Positions 32,452-41,194 of a stretch of DNA of 64,000 nucleotides are shown here, piece by piece. Made by a program: the position numbers and the translations under genes. The notes below the pieces were generated by a model. That model did no database searches, was not told the DNA's origin, and saw nothing but the letters and a program-made list of their open reading frames with translations. Where the stretch lies: the NCBI GenBank assembly GCA_900542015.1, contig UQLY01000005.1, positions 1 to 64,000 on the forward strand, written 5' to 3'. The stretch's first letter is position 1, and each line of letters starts with the position of its first letter. Source of the stretch: an uncultured Lachnospiraceae bacterium. Its GTDB lineage: Bacteria > Bacillota > Clostridia > Lachnospirales > Lachnospiraceae.

Positions 32452-33313
32452 CATATATAACAGAAAAAAGAAACCCTATGATGTAATCCTTTCGGTATTG
32501 ATCTATCTGTCGGCGGCGTTTGCGGCGATTTTGCTGATCGGGATTCTTCTTTATGTGTTCTGGAAGGGAATCGGCGTGATCGACTGGAAGTTTTTGACGA
32601 CGCAGCCAAGCGCCATTGAAGGTACTTTCGGGATTGCGGGAAATATTATCAATACCTTGTATGTAGTCATTATTACGATCCTGATTGCCACGCCCATCGG
32701 GATCGGCTCCGCGATATATCTGAACGAATACGCCAAACCCGGCAGGCTGGTATCCCTGATTGAGTTTACGACGGAAACCCTGTCCGGCATTCCTTCGATC
32801 ATTTTCGGATTGTTCGGCATGATTTTCTTCGGAAGAATCTGCCGCCTGAGTTATTCGATCCTGACGGGCGCGCTGACCATGACTTTGATGGTGCTTCCGC
32901 TGATTACGAGAAATACCCAGGAAGCGTTAAAAAGCGTACCGGAAAGCTACCGTACCGGCGCGCTGGGTATGGGCACTACCAAATGGCATATGATTCGCAC
33001 GATTTTACTGCCGTCGGCAATGCCGGGCATCATTACCGGTATCATCCTTGCCATCGGACGTATTGTGGGCGAGTCCGCCGCGCTGATGTTTACGGCGGGA
33101 AGCGGTTACCTGCTTCCGAAGACGGCAGCCGGCTTTTTGCAGAAAATATTGCAGCCCGGCGGTACCATGACCGTGCAGCTGTACCTTTGCATGTCCAAAG
33201 CGCAGTATGACGAAGCATTCGGAATTGCGGCGGTATTGTTGGTAATCGTCTTTGTGATCAACCTGATTACCAAATACCTTTCCGGGAAATTTGACGTAAA
33301 CAGCATCGGCTGA
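32444..33313 (+). CDS. pstA: Phosphate ABC transporter permease PstA
   Basis: A 289-residue permease partner of PstC with about six membrane segments. The loop ALGMGTTKWHMIRTILLPSA contacts the ATPase, and GIPSIIFGLFGM and GRIVGESAALMFTAG are family segments. It overlaps pstC and precedes pstB by 19 bases, which supports one translationally linked operon. Confidence 0.95.
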   Translation: MNSIYNRKKKPYDVILSVLIYLSAAFAAILLIGILLYVFWKGIGVIDWKFLTTQPSAIEGTFGIAGNIINTLYVVIITILIATPIGIGSAIYLNEYAKPGRLVSLIEFTTETLSGIPSIIFGLFGMIFFGRICRLSYSILTGALTMTLMVLPLITRNTQEALKSVPESYRTGALGMGTTKWHMIRTILLPSAMPGIITGIILAIGRIVGESAALMFTAGSGYLLPKTAAGFLQKILQPGGTMTVQLYLCMSKAQYDEAFGIAAVLLVIVFVINLITKYLSGKFDVNSIG

Positions 33314-33332
33314 CAGAAAGGAAAAGAAGAAT

Positions 33333-34091
33333 ATGAGTGGTATCAAAATCAATGTAAAAAATCTGGATTTATATTATGGAGAAAACCATGCGCTCAAAGA
33401 TGTGAATATGCAGATCAGACCCAATGCGATCACGGCGTTTATCGGTCCGTCCGGCTGCGGCAAATCCACATTTTTAAAGACCCTGAACCGGATGAATGAT
33501 CTGGTGGACTGTTGTAAGATTACCGGACTTGTAGAGTTGGACGGAGAAAACATTTATGATCCGAAGGTGGATACGACCCTCCTTCGCAAAAAGGTGGGCA
33601 TGGTATTTCAACAGCCGAATCCCTTTCCGATGAGCATTTATGACAATATCGCTTACGGTCCCCGCATTCACGGCATCAGAGATAAGGCAAGACTGGATCA
33701 GATCGTGGAGGACAGCTTGAAGGGAGCGGCTATTTACGACGAGGTCAAGGACCGTATGAAAAAATCGGCGCTGGGTCTTTCGGGAGGACAGCAGCAACGG
33801 CTTTGTATCGCAAGGGCGCTTGCGGTGGAACCGGATATTCTGCTGATGGATGAGCCTACCTCCGCCCTGGACCCGATTTCCACTTTGAAGGTGGAAGAAC
33901 TGATGCAGGAGCTGAAGAAAAAGTATACGGTTGTGACCGTAACCCACAATATGCAGCAGGCGGCGCGCGTTTCCGATTACACGGCGTTTTTCCTGGTAGG
34001 AGAGGTCGTGGAGTTTGATACGACGGATAATATTTTCTCCAGACCCGGGGATAAGAGAACGGAAGATTATATTACGGGACGCTTTGGCTGA
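33333..34091 (+). CDS. pstB: Phosphate ABC transporter ATP-binding protein PstB
   Basis: Energises PstSCA. The 252-residue ATPase has Walker A GPSGCGKST, the Q-loop FQQPNPFPMSIYDN diagnostic of PstB, signature LSGGQQQRLCIARAL, Walker B LLMDEPTSALDP and the switch TVTHNMQQ. The start has AAAGGAAAAGAAG upstream. Confidence 0.98.
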   Translation: MSGIKINVKNLDLYYGENHALKDVNMQIRPNAITAFIGPSGCGKSTFLKTLNRMNDLVDCCKITGLVELDGENIYDPKVDTTLLRKKVGMVFQQPNPFPMSIYDNIAYGPRIHGIRDKARLDQIVEDSLKGAAIYDEVKDRMKKSALGLSGGQQQRLCIARALAVEPDILLMDEPTSALDPISTLKVEELMQELKKKYTVVTVTHNMQQAARVSDYTAFFLVGEVVEFDTTDNIFSRPGDKRTEDYITGRFG

Positions 34092-34152
34092 TACACATTC
34101 ACGTTGCAATAAAAAGAGAATAGAAGAAAGAAAACAGAAAAGAGGGAATCAG

Positions 34153-34815
34153 ATGTCACCAAGAACAAATTTTGAAAATGAGCTGGCGTTGCTGCATGAA
34201 AATCTGGAAGAAATGGGAATGCTGATAGAAAAAAATCTGGACCAGTTGTTTGAGGCATATCAGGAGAAGGACAGGGAAACGTTGGAAACCCTGCAGAGAA
34301 ACGACAGGATTGTCAACGATATGGAACGGCATATCGAATCCAAATGCCTGACGTTGATTACGAAACAGCAGCCCGTCGCAAGAGATTTGAGATTTATTTC
34401 CGCGGCGTTAAAGGTTGTGACGGATATCGAGCGCGCTGGAGACCAGATCGCCGATGTGGCGGAACTGTTTTTACGGCTGGAGATGGACGATCTCAATCAA
34501 TATTCCGTTCATTTCGGTGAGATGATCAAGGAGATCCGCGTCATGATTAACGATTCGGTGGACGCTTTTATCAGTAAAAATATCGAGGCTTCGCAGAGGG
34601 TTATCGATAACGACGACGTGGTGGACGATCTGTTTAATCAGATTAAGGAAGACGTGATTACGGATGTAAAGGAGAACAGGATCAGCGCGGATGAATGCGC
34701 GGATACGCTGATGATCGCGAAACATCTGGAAAAAATTGCGGATTATGCGGTCAATATCGGAGAATGGGGAATTTTCCAGGAAACGGGAGATATTGAAGAT
34801 ATCCGTATCCTGTAA
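34153..34815 (+). CDS. phoU: Phosphate transport regulator PhoU
   Basis: A 220-residue all-helical protein with two PhoU repeats; the E/DxxxD metal motifs appear as ERAGDQIADVAEL and EKIADYAVNIGEW. PhoU links Pst transport state to the PhoR kinase and represses the regulon when phosphate is plentiful. The ATG at 34153 behind GAGGGAATCAG is chosen; an upstream extension into pstB has no ribosome site. A Pho-box-like cluster follows the gene. Confidence 0.95.
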   Translation: MSPRTNFENELALLHENLEEMGMLIEKNLDQLFEAYQEKDRETLETLQRNDRIVNDMERHIESKCLTLITKQQPVARDLRFISAALKVVTDIERAGDQIADVAELFLRLEMDDLNQYSVHFGEMIKEIRVMINDSVDAFISKNIEASQRVIDNDDVVDDLFNQIKEDVITDVKENRISADECADTLMIAKHLEKIADYAVNIGEWGIFQETGDIEDIRIL

Positions 34816-34849
34816 GGAATAAAGCGGGGACCGGCTGCACAAAATAAAT

Positions 34850-34904
34850 TTTACATAGATTTTACACAATACCTCTCGTACATTTTACATAGCCCATATA
34901 GAAT
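34850..34904. promoter_or_regulatory. Pho-box-like repeats and -10 box before the Na/Pi cotransporter
   Basis: TTTACA at 34850-34855 and 34861-34866 (11-bp period) and again at 34884-34889, followed by a -10 candidate TAGAAT (34899-34904). Three weaker TGTAAA-type hexamers (34910, 34918, 34929) follow in the leader. Confidence 0.55.
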
Positions 34905-34946
34905 TGACATGTAAATTTGTAAAAAACAGGTAAAAAGAGGTAGGTT

Positions 34947-36716
34947 ATGGATTTTTTCAGTATATTATCAATGCTAGGCGGACTTGCGCTGTTTTTATTC
35001 GGAATGAACATGCTGGGCGAGGGATTATCCAAGCTGTCCGGCGGGCGTCTTGAAAAAATTTTGGAAAGGCTGACTTCCCATCCGTTGAAGGCGGTTTTGC
35101 TGGGAGCGGGCGTGACGGCGGTAATTCAGTCGTCCTCCGCGACGACGGTTATGGTAGTCGGCTTTGTCAATTCCGGCATTATGAAGCTGGAGCAGGCGGT
35201 GGGCATCATCATGGGAGCCAATATCGGCACCACCATAACCTCCTGGATTTTGAGCCTGACCGGAATTGAAAGCGACAATTTTTTTGTGCAGTTGTTTAAA
35301 CCGACTTCGTTTTCTCCGGTTCTCGCCCTGATCGGCGTTGCCTTTATCATGTTTTCCAAAAAGGAACAGCGTAAGGACCTGGGCACCATCTTTATCGGAT
35401 TCGCGATCCTGATGTACGGTATGGACGCCATGAGCGCGGCGGTAAAGCCTCTGGCGGATGTTCCGGAATTTACCAATATTCTGCTGATCTTTAAAAATCC
35501 TATTTTGGGTATGATCGTGGGAGCCCTGCTGACGGCAGTCATCCAAAGCTCTTCGGCGTCGGTGGGTATTTTACAGGCGCTTGCGATGACGGGATCTTTG
35601 CAGTTTTCCGTCATTGTGCCGATTATCATGGGACAGAATATCGGCACCTGCGTCACGGCGCTGCTTTCCTCTATCGGAGCCAGCAAAAATGCAAAAAGGA
35701 CGGCGTTGGTACACCTGTATTTTAATCTCATCGGTACGGCGGTATTTATGATTTTGTTCTACGGAATCCATGCGGTGGTATCCTTCCCGTTTATGGATAA
35801 GCCGGCGACCGCCTTTGATATTGCGCTGGTGCACAGTCTCTTTAATATATTTGCGACCGCTATTCTGCTTCCGTTTTCAAAGGGGCTTGTAAAGCTTGCC
35901 AATCTGACTATCCGCGATAAGGCGTCGGAAGAAACCTATTCCAAGGCGGATATGATCTTAAAGGCATTGGACGAACGTTTCCTGGATACGCCCTCCCTTG
36001 CGGTGGATCACTGCCAGGAAGTCTGCTGTGAAATGGCGCATACGACAAAACGCGCGCTGTTTTTAGCCATGGAACAGTTTACGGATTATTCGGAAGAAAA
36101 AAATAAGCAGATCCATGAGCTGGAAAACGAAGTGGACCGCTATGAGGACGCCCTCGGGACTTATCTGGTCAAACTCGGCTCCAGAAACGTTTCCGAAAGG
36201 GACAATCATGTAGTTTCCGTTTTGCTGCACAGTATCGGGGATTTTGAACGGATCAGCGATCATGCGGTCAGCATCAGCGAATCGGCGAAGGAAGCAAGCG
36301 GCAAGGATAAGGTTTTTTCCAAAAAGGCAAAAGAGGAATTGAAGATCCTGATGGATGCGGTAAAGGAGATCGTAACGACTACCGTTGTGGCGTTTGATAC
36401 AAAGGATTTAAAGCTCGCTGCCAATGTAGAGCCCTTAGAGGACGTCATCGATAAGATCAATACGGAAATGAAGGACCGCCATATCAAACGGCTGAGAAAA
36501 GGAAAATGTACGATTGAAATGGGCTTCGTGCTCTCCGATGTGACGACCAGTCTGGAGAGAATCGCCGACCATTGCAGTAATCTTGCGGTCTGTCTGCTGC
36601 AGGTCAACGAAGAAAGTTTTGAGACCCACGAGTATCTGGAAAATTTAAAGGAGTCTCATGATGCGGATTATGAAACCCATCTGAAAAGCTACGGGAAAAA
36701 ATATGCGCTGCCGTAA
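34947..36716 (+). CDS. Na/phosphate cotransporter with C-terminal PhoU-like domain (first copy)
   Basis: A 589-residue protein. The N-terminal half (about 1-310) has the inverted Na/Pi-II repeats with AVIQSSSATTVMVVGFVNSG and AVIQSSSASVGILQALA. The C-terminal part (about 340-570) is helical and PhoU-like, with FERISDHAVSISESA and LERIADHCSNLAV. Bacterial NptA-type proteins couple Na to phosphate movement, and direction can vary. Placed between phoU and phoP with Pho-like boxes, it is almost certainly part of the phosphate response. A second member is at 47.4 kb. Confidence 0.9.
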   Translation: MDFFSILSMLGGLALFLFGMNMLGEGLSKLSGGRLEKILERLTSHPLKAVLLGAGVTAVIQSSSATTVMVVGFVNSGIMKLEQAVGIIMGANIGTTITSWILSLTGIESDNFFVQLFKPTSFSPVLALIGVAFIMFSKKEQRKDLGTIFIGFAILMYGMDAMSAAVKPLADVPEFTNILLIFKNPILGMIVGALLTAVIQSSSASVGILQALAMTGSLQFSVIVPIIMGQNIGTCVTALLSSIGASKNAKRTALVHLYFNLIGTAVFMILFYGIHAVVSFPFMDKPATAFDIALVHSLFNIFATAILLPFSKGLVKLANLTIRDKASEETYSKADMILKALDERFLDTPSLAVDHCQEVCCEMAHTTKRALFLAMEQFTDYSEEKNKQIHELENEVDRYEDALGTYLVKLGSRNVSERDNHVVSVLLHSIGDFERISDHAVSISESAKEASGKDKVFSKKAKEELKILMDAVKEIVTTTVVAFDTKDLKLAANVEPLEDVIDKINTEMKDRHIKRLRKGKCTIEMGFVLSDVTTSLERIADHCSNLAVCLLQVNEESFETHEYLENLKESHDADYETHLKSYGKKYALP

Positions 36717-36780
36717 GGAAAGCGTTTCCTTTTTGAAAAGCGGTATGATAAAATAAAAACGGGAAAAGGAGGAATTACAT

Positions 36781-37452
36781 ATGGCGCTTATTTATATCGT
36801 GGAAGACGATAACAATATCAGCGAGATCGAAAGCTTCGCACTGAAAAACAGCGGGTTTCATGTAGAAGAATTTCCCGATGCAAAGGCTTTTTTTGAGAGA
36901 TTGAATGAAAAACTGCCGAATTTGGTGCTGTTAGATGTAATGCTTCCGGACGAGGACGGTTTAAGCATCGTGGCGAAGCTGCGGAAACGGAGCGATACCA
37001 GAAAGCTGCCGGTCATTATGGTAACGGCGAAGACGACGGAGATCGACAAGGTCAAGGGGCTGGATCAGGGCGCCGACGATTATCTTGCCAAGCCCTTCGG
37101 GGTCATGGAACTGATTTCCAGGGTAAAAGCGCTGTTACGCAGAAGCGACGGCATGTCGGAGGAAAAGATTCTTTCCGTAGGCGAGATCAGTCTCGATGTG
37201 GAACGGCATACGGTCAAGGTGTCGGGTGAAAACTGCGAGCTGACTTATAAGGAATATGAATTGTTAAAGCTGCTTTTGACCAACGCCGGAATCGTGACGA
37301 GCAGGGAAGTGATTCTGGACCGGGTCTGGGGAACGGATTTTGAAGGGGAATCCCGCACGCTGGATATGCACATCAAGACGCTGCGCCAGAAGTTAAAGGA
37401 GTCCGGACAGAGGATCAAAACGGTCAGAAACGTAGGTTATATTCTGGATTAA
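36781..37452 (+). CDS. OmpR-family response regulator, PhoP/PhoB-like
   Basis: A 223-residue regulator. Receiver: acidic pocket EDD (residues 8-10), phosphoacceptor Asp52 in LLDVMLP, and Lys104 in LAKPFG. The C-terminal winged helix (about 130-223) shows LTYKEYELLKLL and TLDMHIKTLRQKL. Position directly after pstSCAB-phoU and a Na/Pi cotransporter, and next to a PAS-less PhoR-like kinase, makes it the likely regulator of the TTTACA boxes. Ribosome site AAAGGAGGAATTACAT is strong. Confidence 0.9.
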   Translation: MALIYIVEDDNNISEIESFALKNSGFHVEEFPDAKAFFERLNEKLPNLVLLDVMLPDEDGLSIVAKLRKRSDTRKLPVIMVTAKTTEIDKVKGLDQGADDYLAKPFGVMELISRVKALLRRSDGMSEEKILSVGEISLDVERHTVKVSGENCELTYKEYELLKLLLTNAGIVTSREVILDRVWGTDFEGESRTLDMHIKTLRQKLKESGQRIKTVRNVGYILD

Positions 37453-37465
37453 GGCGGGAAACCGG

Positions 37466-38782
37466 ATGAAGAAAAAAATCAGTATACAGATGATGGCGAT
37501 TACCACGCTGGCAATTCTTTCCACTGTCATCCTGGTAATTTTCGCTTTTTATGAGCTGTTTGAAAACCAAATATTGGACGATTTAAAGACCTACGCCCAT
37601 ATGTTGCAGGCGGACGGCATGATAGAGGAAGAAAAACTGGAGCGGTACCATGCCGGCGTGGATAACCTGAGAGTGACCCTCATAAACGGGGAGGGCGAGG
37701 TAATCTATGATTCGGAATTTGGCAGCGATACGCTGGATAATCACGGAGACAGACCCGAATTTGTGGAAGCAATTAAAAACGGGGAAGCGAGCGTGATCAG
37801 GGATTCCGACACCATACAAAAAAGCTCTTTTTATTATGCGGTGCGGCTGGATAACGGAAATGTGCTGCGCCTTGCCAGGGAAGCGGACAGCGTGCTCAGC
37901 GTCCTTTTATCCATTGCGCCGATTATTTTGGGAATTGTAGTGTGCCTCTGGATTTTGTGCGCCGTTTTGTCAAAGCTTTTGACGGACAGCCTTATGAAGC
38001 CCATAGAGCAGATGGCAAATGAGCTGGACCATCTGGAAAACGTAGAATCCTATGACGAACTGATCCCCTTTATCCAGCTGATCAAAAAACAGCATGAGGA
38101 CATCGTCAAAAGCGTGACGATGCGCCAGGATTTTACGGCAAACGTATCCCATGAACTGAAGACGCCCTTAACGGCGATTTCCGGCTATTCGGAACTGATT
38201 GAAAACGGCATGGCGGCGGAGGGGGACGTACAGCGGTTCGCAGCGGAGATCCACCACAGCGCCAACAGGTTATTGACGTTAATCAACGATACGATCCGCC
38301 TGTCGGAGCTGGACAGCGTGGAAACGACGGATACGATAGAAGAAGTCAATCTGTATACCATTGCGGATACCTGCGTCAATATGCTCAAGATCAGCGCCGA
38401 AAACCATGACGTCAGCCTGTCGATAAGCGGAAAGCCGGTTACGATTATGGCGGATAAGCAGATGATAGAGGAGCTGGTGTACAATCTTTGCGACAACGCG
38501 ATCCGCTACAACAATCCCGGCGGCTATGTGCTGGTAACCGTAGGCGAAATCGGGAAGGAAAAGTATCTGAAGGTTAAGGATACGGGCATCGGAATCGCCA
38601 AGGAGCATCAGGAACGGATTTTCGAGCGGTTTTACCGGGTGGATAAGAGCCGTTCCAAATCCACGGGAGGGACCGGGCTGGGACTTGCCATTGTCAAGCA
38701 CATTGTGGCAAAGTGCCACGCAAGGGTCAATCTGGAAAGCGAGCCGGGGAAAGGAACGGAAATTACCGTATATTTTTGTTGA
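37466..38782 (+). CDS. Membrane sensor histidine kinase, PhoR-like
   Basis: A 438-residue kinase with two membrane segments (about 8-30 and 147-170) flanking an extracytoplasmic region of about 115 residues, a HAMP-like linker, the phosphoacceptor His229 in NVSHELKTPL, and a HATPase domain with N box DNAIRYN, G1 DTGIGI and G2 TGLGLAIVKH. It is 14 bases after the regulator gene. Its stop codon overlaps the -35 box of the rimP promoter. Phosphate sensing is inferred from context. Confidence 0.9.
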   Translation: MKKKISIQMMAITTLAILSTVILVIFAFYELFENQILDDLKTYAHMLQADGMIEEEKLERYHAGVDNLRVTLINGEGEVIYDSEFGSDTLDNHGDRPEFVEAIKNGEASVIRDSDTIQKSSFYYAVRLDNGNVLRLAREADSVLSVLLSIAPIILGIVVCLWILCAVLSKLLTDSLMKPIEQMANELDHLENVESYDELIPFIQLIKKQHEDIVKSVTMRQDFTANVSHELKTPLTAISGYSELIENGMAAEGDVQRFAAEIHHSANRLLTLINDTIRLSELDSVETTDTIEEVNLYTIADTCVNMLKISAENHDVSLSISGKPVTIMADKQMIEELVYNLCDNAIRYNNPGGYVLVTVGEIGKEKYLKVKDTGIGIAKEHQERIFERFYRVDKSRSKSTGGTGLGLAIVKHIVAKCHARVNLESEPGKGTEITVYFC

Positions 38783-38807
38783 CAACAGGAAAATTGTGGT
38801 GTAGTAT
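38779..38807 (+). promoter_or_regulatory. Predicted sigma-A promoter of rimP-nusA-infB operon
   Basis: TTGACA (38779-38784), 17 bases, TAGTAT (38802-38807). The -35 box overlaps the phoR-like stop codon, so the two transcription units touch. Confidence 0.7.
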
Positions 38808-38832
38808 GACTATATGTAATAAGTAGTTTTAA

Positions 38833-38861
38833 AGAGTGGGCTTGCGGTCCACTCTTATTTT
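38833..38861 (+). terminator. Leader hairpin before rimP (attenuator-like)
   Basis: AGAGTGG (38833-38839) and CCACTCT (38849-38855) form a perfect 7-bp stem with a nine-base loop, followed by TATTTT. It sits between the promoter and the rimP ribosome site, so it may act as a leaky terminator in the leader of the nusA operon, where NusA feedback is a plausible but unproven idea. It may also stop readthrough from phoR. Confidence 0.6.
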
Positions 38862-38874
38862 GTGAGGTGAAGAT

Positions 38875-39342
38875 ATGTCAAAACGTGACACCTATGAAAA
38901 CCGGACCGAACAGCTCCTGCTTCCGCTGATGGAAGAAAACCGGTTTGAGCTGGTGGATGTGGAGTATGTGAAAGAAGGCAGCAATTGGTATTTGCGCGCC
39001 TATATCGACAAGCCGGGCGGCATTACCATTGACGACTGCGAGCTGGTCAGCAGGGCTTTGTCGGATCTGCTGGATAAGGAGGATTTTATCGAAGACTCGT
39101 ATATCCTGGAGGTCAGCAGCCCCGGGCTTTTGCGTCCGATCAAAAAGGATAAGGATTTTGAGCGGAACATGGGTAAGGAAGTGGAAATCCGCTGTTATAA
39201 AATGATTGATAAACAGAAAGAATTTACAGGAACGCTGACGGCTTACGACGGGGACAGCGTGACGATTCAGGCAGGCGAAAAAGAAATGAAATTTGCAAGG
39301 AAGGATATCGCGTTGATCCGTCCTGCAGTTGATTTTGGTTAG
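38875..39342 (+). CDS. rimP: Ribosome maturation factor RimP
   Basis: A 155-residue 30S maturation factor. It shows the family pattern ELVDVEYVKEGSNWYLRAYIDKPGG, seen here as ELVDVEYVKEG and LRAYIDKPGG, then ISISDCE-like TIDDCELVSRALS and LEVSSPGL. GTGAGGTGAAGAT precedes the ATG. First gene of the conserved rimP-nusA-rnpM-ylxQ-infB-rbfA operon. Confidence 0.96.
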   Translation: MSKRDTYENRTEQLLLPLMEENRFELVDVEYVKEGSNWYLRAYIDKPGGITIDDCELVSRALSDLLDKEDFIEDSYILEVSSPGLLRPIKKDKDFERNMGKEVEIRCYKMIDKQKEFTGTLTAYDGDSVTIQAGEKEMKFARKDIALIRPAVDFG

Positions 39343-39357
39343 GAGGAAAAGGAAAAA

Positions 39358-40593
39358 ATGAACAAAGAATTGATGGAAGCGCTGGATATTTTGGAGAAGG
39401 AGAAGGAGATCAGCAAGGAAACGCTGTTTGAGGCGATTGAAAATTCCCTGATTACCGCGTGCAAGAACCATTTCGGTAAATCCGATAATATTACGGTGGA
39501 AATCGACAGGGAAACCTGTGATTTTAAGGTATGGGCGAATAAGGAAGTCGTAGAGACCGAGGAGGATGTGGAAGACGACGTTTTGCAGATCCCTTTGGAA
39601 AAGGCGCTGGAGTATGATAAAGACGCCGAGGTCGGAGGCACGGTCAAAATCGAGATCCACAGCAAGGAATTCGGACGTATTGCCACCCAGAATGCAAAGA
39701 ACGTCATTTTGCAGAAAATCCGGGAGGAAGAAAGAAGCGTTATTTATAATCAGTATTATGAAAAAGAAAAAGACGTGGTAACCGGTATCGTGCAGCGTTA
39801 TATCGGCAGAAATATCAGCATCAATCTGGGCAAATGCGACGCGATCTTAAATGAGAGCGAAATGGTAAAGGGAGAGGTATTTAAACCTACGGAACGTATC
39901 AAGGTATACATTCTCGAGGTAAAGAATACCACAAAGGGTCCCCGTATCCTGGTCAGCCGTACCCATCCGGAACTGGTAAAACGCCTGTTTGAATCCGAGG
40001 TGGCGGAGATCGCGGACGGTACCGTGGAAATCAAGAGCATTGCAAGGGAAGCGGGAAGCAGGACAAAGATGGCTGTTTATTCCTCCAATCCCAACGTTGA
40101 TCCTGTGGGAGCCTGCGTCGGCATGAACGGAGCCAGGGTCAACTCTATCGTAGAAGAGCTGCGCGGCGAGAAGATCGACATTATCAACTGGGACGAAAAT
40201 CCCGGCAACCTGATCCAGAACGCGTTGTCTCCCGCTAAGATCGTGGCGGTATTTGCAGATCCCGACGAGAAGACGGCAAAGGTTGTCGTACCCGACTATC
40301 AGTTGTCTCTTGCGATCGGCAAGGAAGGTCAGAACGCAAGGCTTGCGGCAAGACTGACCGGATACAAGATCGATATCAAGAGCGAGACCCAGGCAAAGGA
40401 CGCGCCGGGCTTCAGATATGAAGATTATATGGATGAATACGAAGGCGACGAGTACGAAGACGGCGAGTATGAAGAAGGCGGTTACGAGGAAGAAGGATAT
40501 GAAACCGAGGAGTACGATGAAAAGTACAGCGAAGAATTTGACGAGGCGGCGGAAGGCTATGCAGAAGAGTCCGAAGCGCCCGTAGAAGAATAG
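39358..40593 (+). CDS. nusA: Transcription termination/antitermination factor NusA
   Basis: Binds RNA polymerase and nascent RNA and tunes pausing and termination. The 411-residue protein has the N-terminal domain, S1 domain (VTGIVQRYIGRNISINLG), and two KH domains (VGACVGMNGARVNSIVEELRG in parts: VGACVGMNGAR; LAIGKEGQNARLAARLTG). After KH2 comes a striking acidic tail of about 60 residues made of repeated (D/E)YE(D/E)GE(Y/G) units, such as DEYEDGEYEEGGYEEE. This tail is unusual in length and tyrosine content. Ribosome site TAGGAGGAAAAGG. Confidence 0.97.
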   Translation: MNKELMEALDILEKEKEISKETLFEAIENSLITACKNHFGKSDNITVEIDRETCDFKVWANKEVVETEEDVEDDVLQIPLEKALEYDKDAEVGGTVKIEIHSKEFGRIATQNAKNVILQKIREEERSVIYNQYYEKEKDVVTGIVQRYIGRNISINLGKCDAILNESEMVKGEVFKPTERIKVYILEVKNTTKGPRILVSRTHPELVKRLFESEVAEIADGTVEIKSIAREAGSRTKMAVYSSNPNVDPVGACVGMNGARVNSIVEELRGEKIDIINWDENPGNLIQNALSPAKIVAVFADPDEKTAKVVVPDYQLSLAIGKEGQNARLAARLTGYKIDIKSETQAKDAPGFRYEDYMDEYEGDEYEDGEYEEGGYEEEGYETEEYDEKYSEEFDEAAEGYAEESEAPVEE

Positions 40594-40602
40594 AGGGATT
40601 TT

Positions 40603-40872
40603 ATGGCAAAAAAAATTCCGATGAGACAGTGCGTCGGATGCGGTGAAATGAAAAGCAAAAAAGAAATGCTGCGTATTCTGAAAACGCCGGAAGATAAGAT
40701 TGTTTTGGATGTTACGGGCAAACAAAACGGCAGAGGCGCATATATATGCAGGAATAAGGAGTGCTTCGAGCTTGCCAGAAAGAGTAAGGGATTGGAGCGT
40801 TCCTTTAAGAGAGCGGTAGGAACACAGGTATACGACGGGCTGTTGGAGGAGTTTGAAAAGTTAGATGAATAA
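40603..40872 (+). CDS. rnpM: YlxR-family RNA-binding protein (RnpM)
   Basis: An 89-residue YlxR protein with MRQCVGCGEMKSKKEM and the GRGAYICRNKECFELA motif. YlxR proteins lie in the nusA-infB operon; the B. subtilis member has been described as an RNase P modulator (RnpM). The three to four cysteines are conserved. Its end overlaps the next gene by eight bases. Confidence 0.92.
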   Translation: MAKKIPMRQCVGCGEMKSKKEMLRILKTPEDKIVLDVTGKQNGRGAYICRNKECFELARKSKGLERSFKRAVGTQVYDGLLEEFEKLDE

Positions 40873-41179
40873 ACCGGACAGAGTGATGTCCCTGTTGGGA
40901 ATTGCGGCGAAGGGAAGAAATGTGGTAAGCGGCAGCTTCGCCGTGGAAAAAGCGGTTAAGACCGGAAAGGCGTTTCTTGTGATCGTTTCGACGGAGGCAT
41001 CGGATAATACGAAAAAGATGTTTACAAATATGTGTGGATTCTATGGGGTTCCCATTCGTTTTTACGGGACGAAAGAGGCGCTGGGACATACGATCGGTAA
41101 ACAGATGCGGGCGGACGTCGCCGTTACGGACGGCGGACTTGCAAACAGTATATTGAAACTGTTGGAAACCGACAAATGA
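40865..41179 (+). CDS. L7Ae-family ribosomal-like protein YlxQ
   Basis: A 104-residue L7Ae/L30e-fold protein with LGIAAKGRNVVSGSFAVEKA and later VTDGGLANSIL. Members bind kink-turn RNA. The gene is in the standard place between rnpM and infB and is translationally coupled to rnpM. Confidence 0.9.
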   Translation: MNKPDRVMSLLGIAAKGRNVVSGSFAVEKAVKTGKAFLVIVSTEASDNTKKMFTNMCGFYGVPIRFYGTKEALGHTIGKQMRADVAVTDGGLANSILKLLETDK

Positions 41180-41194
41180 ATTCGGAGGTAGAAC

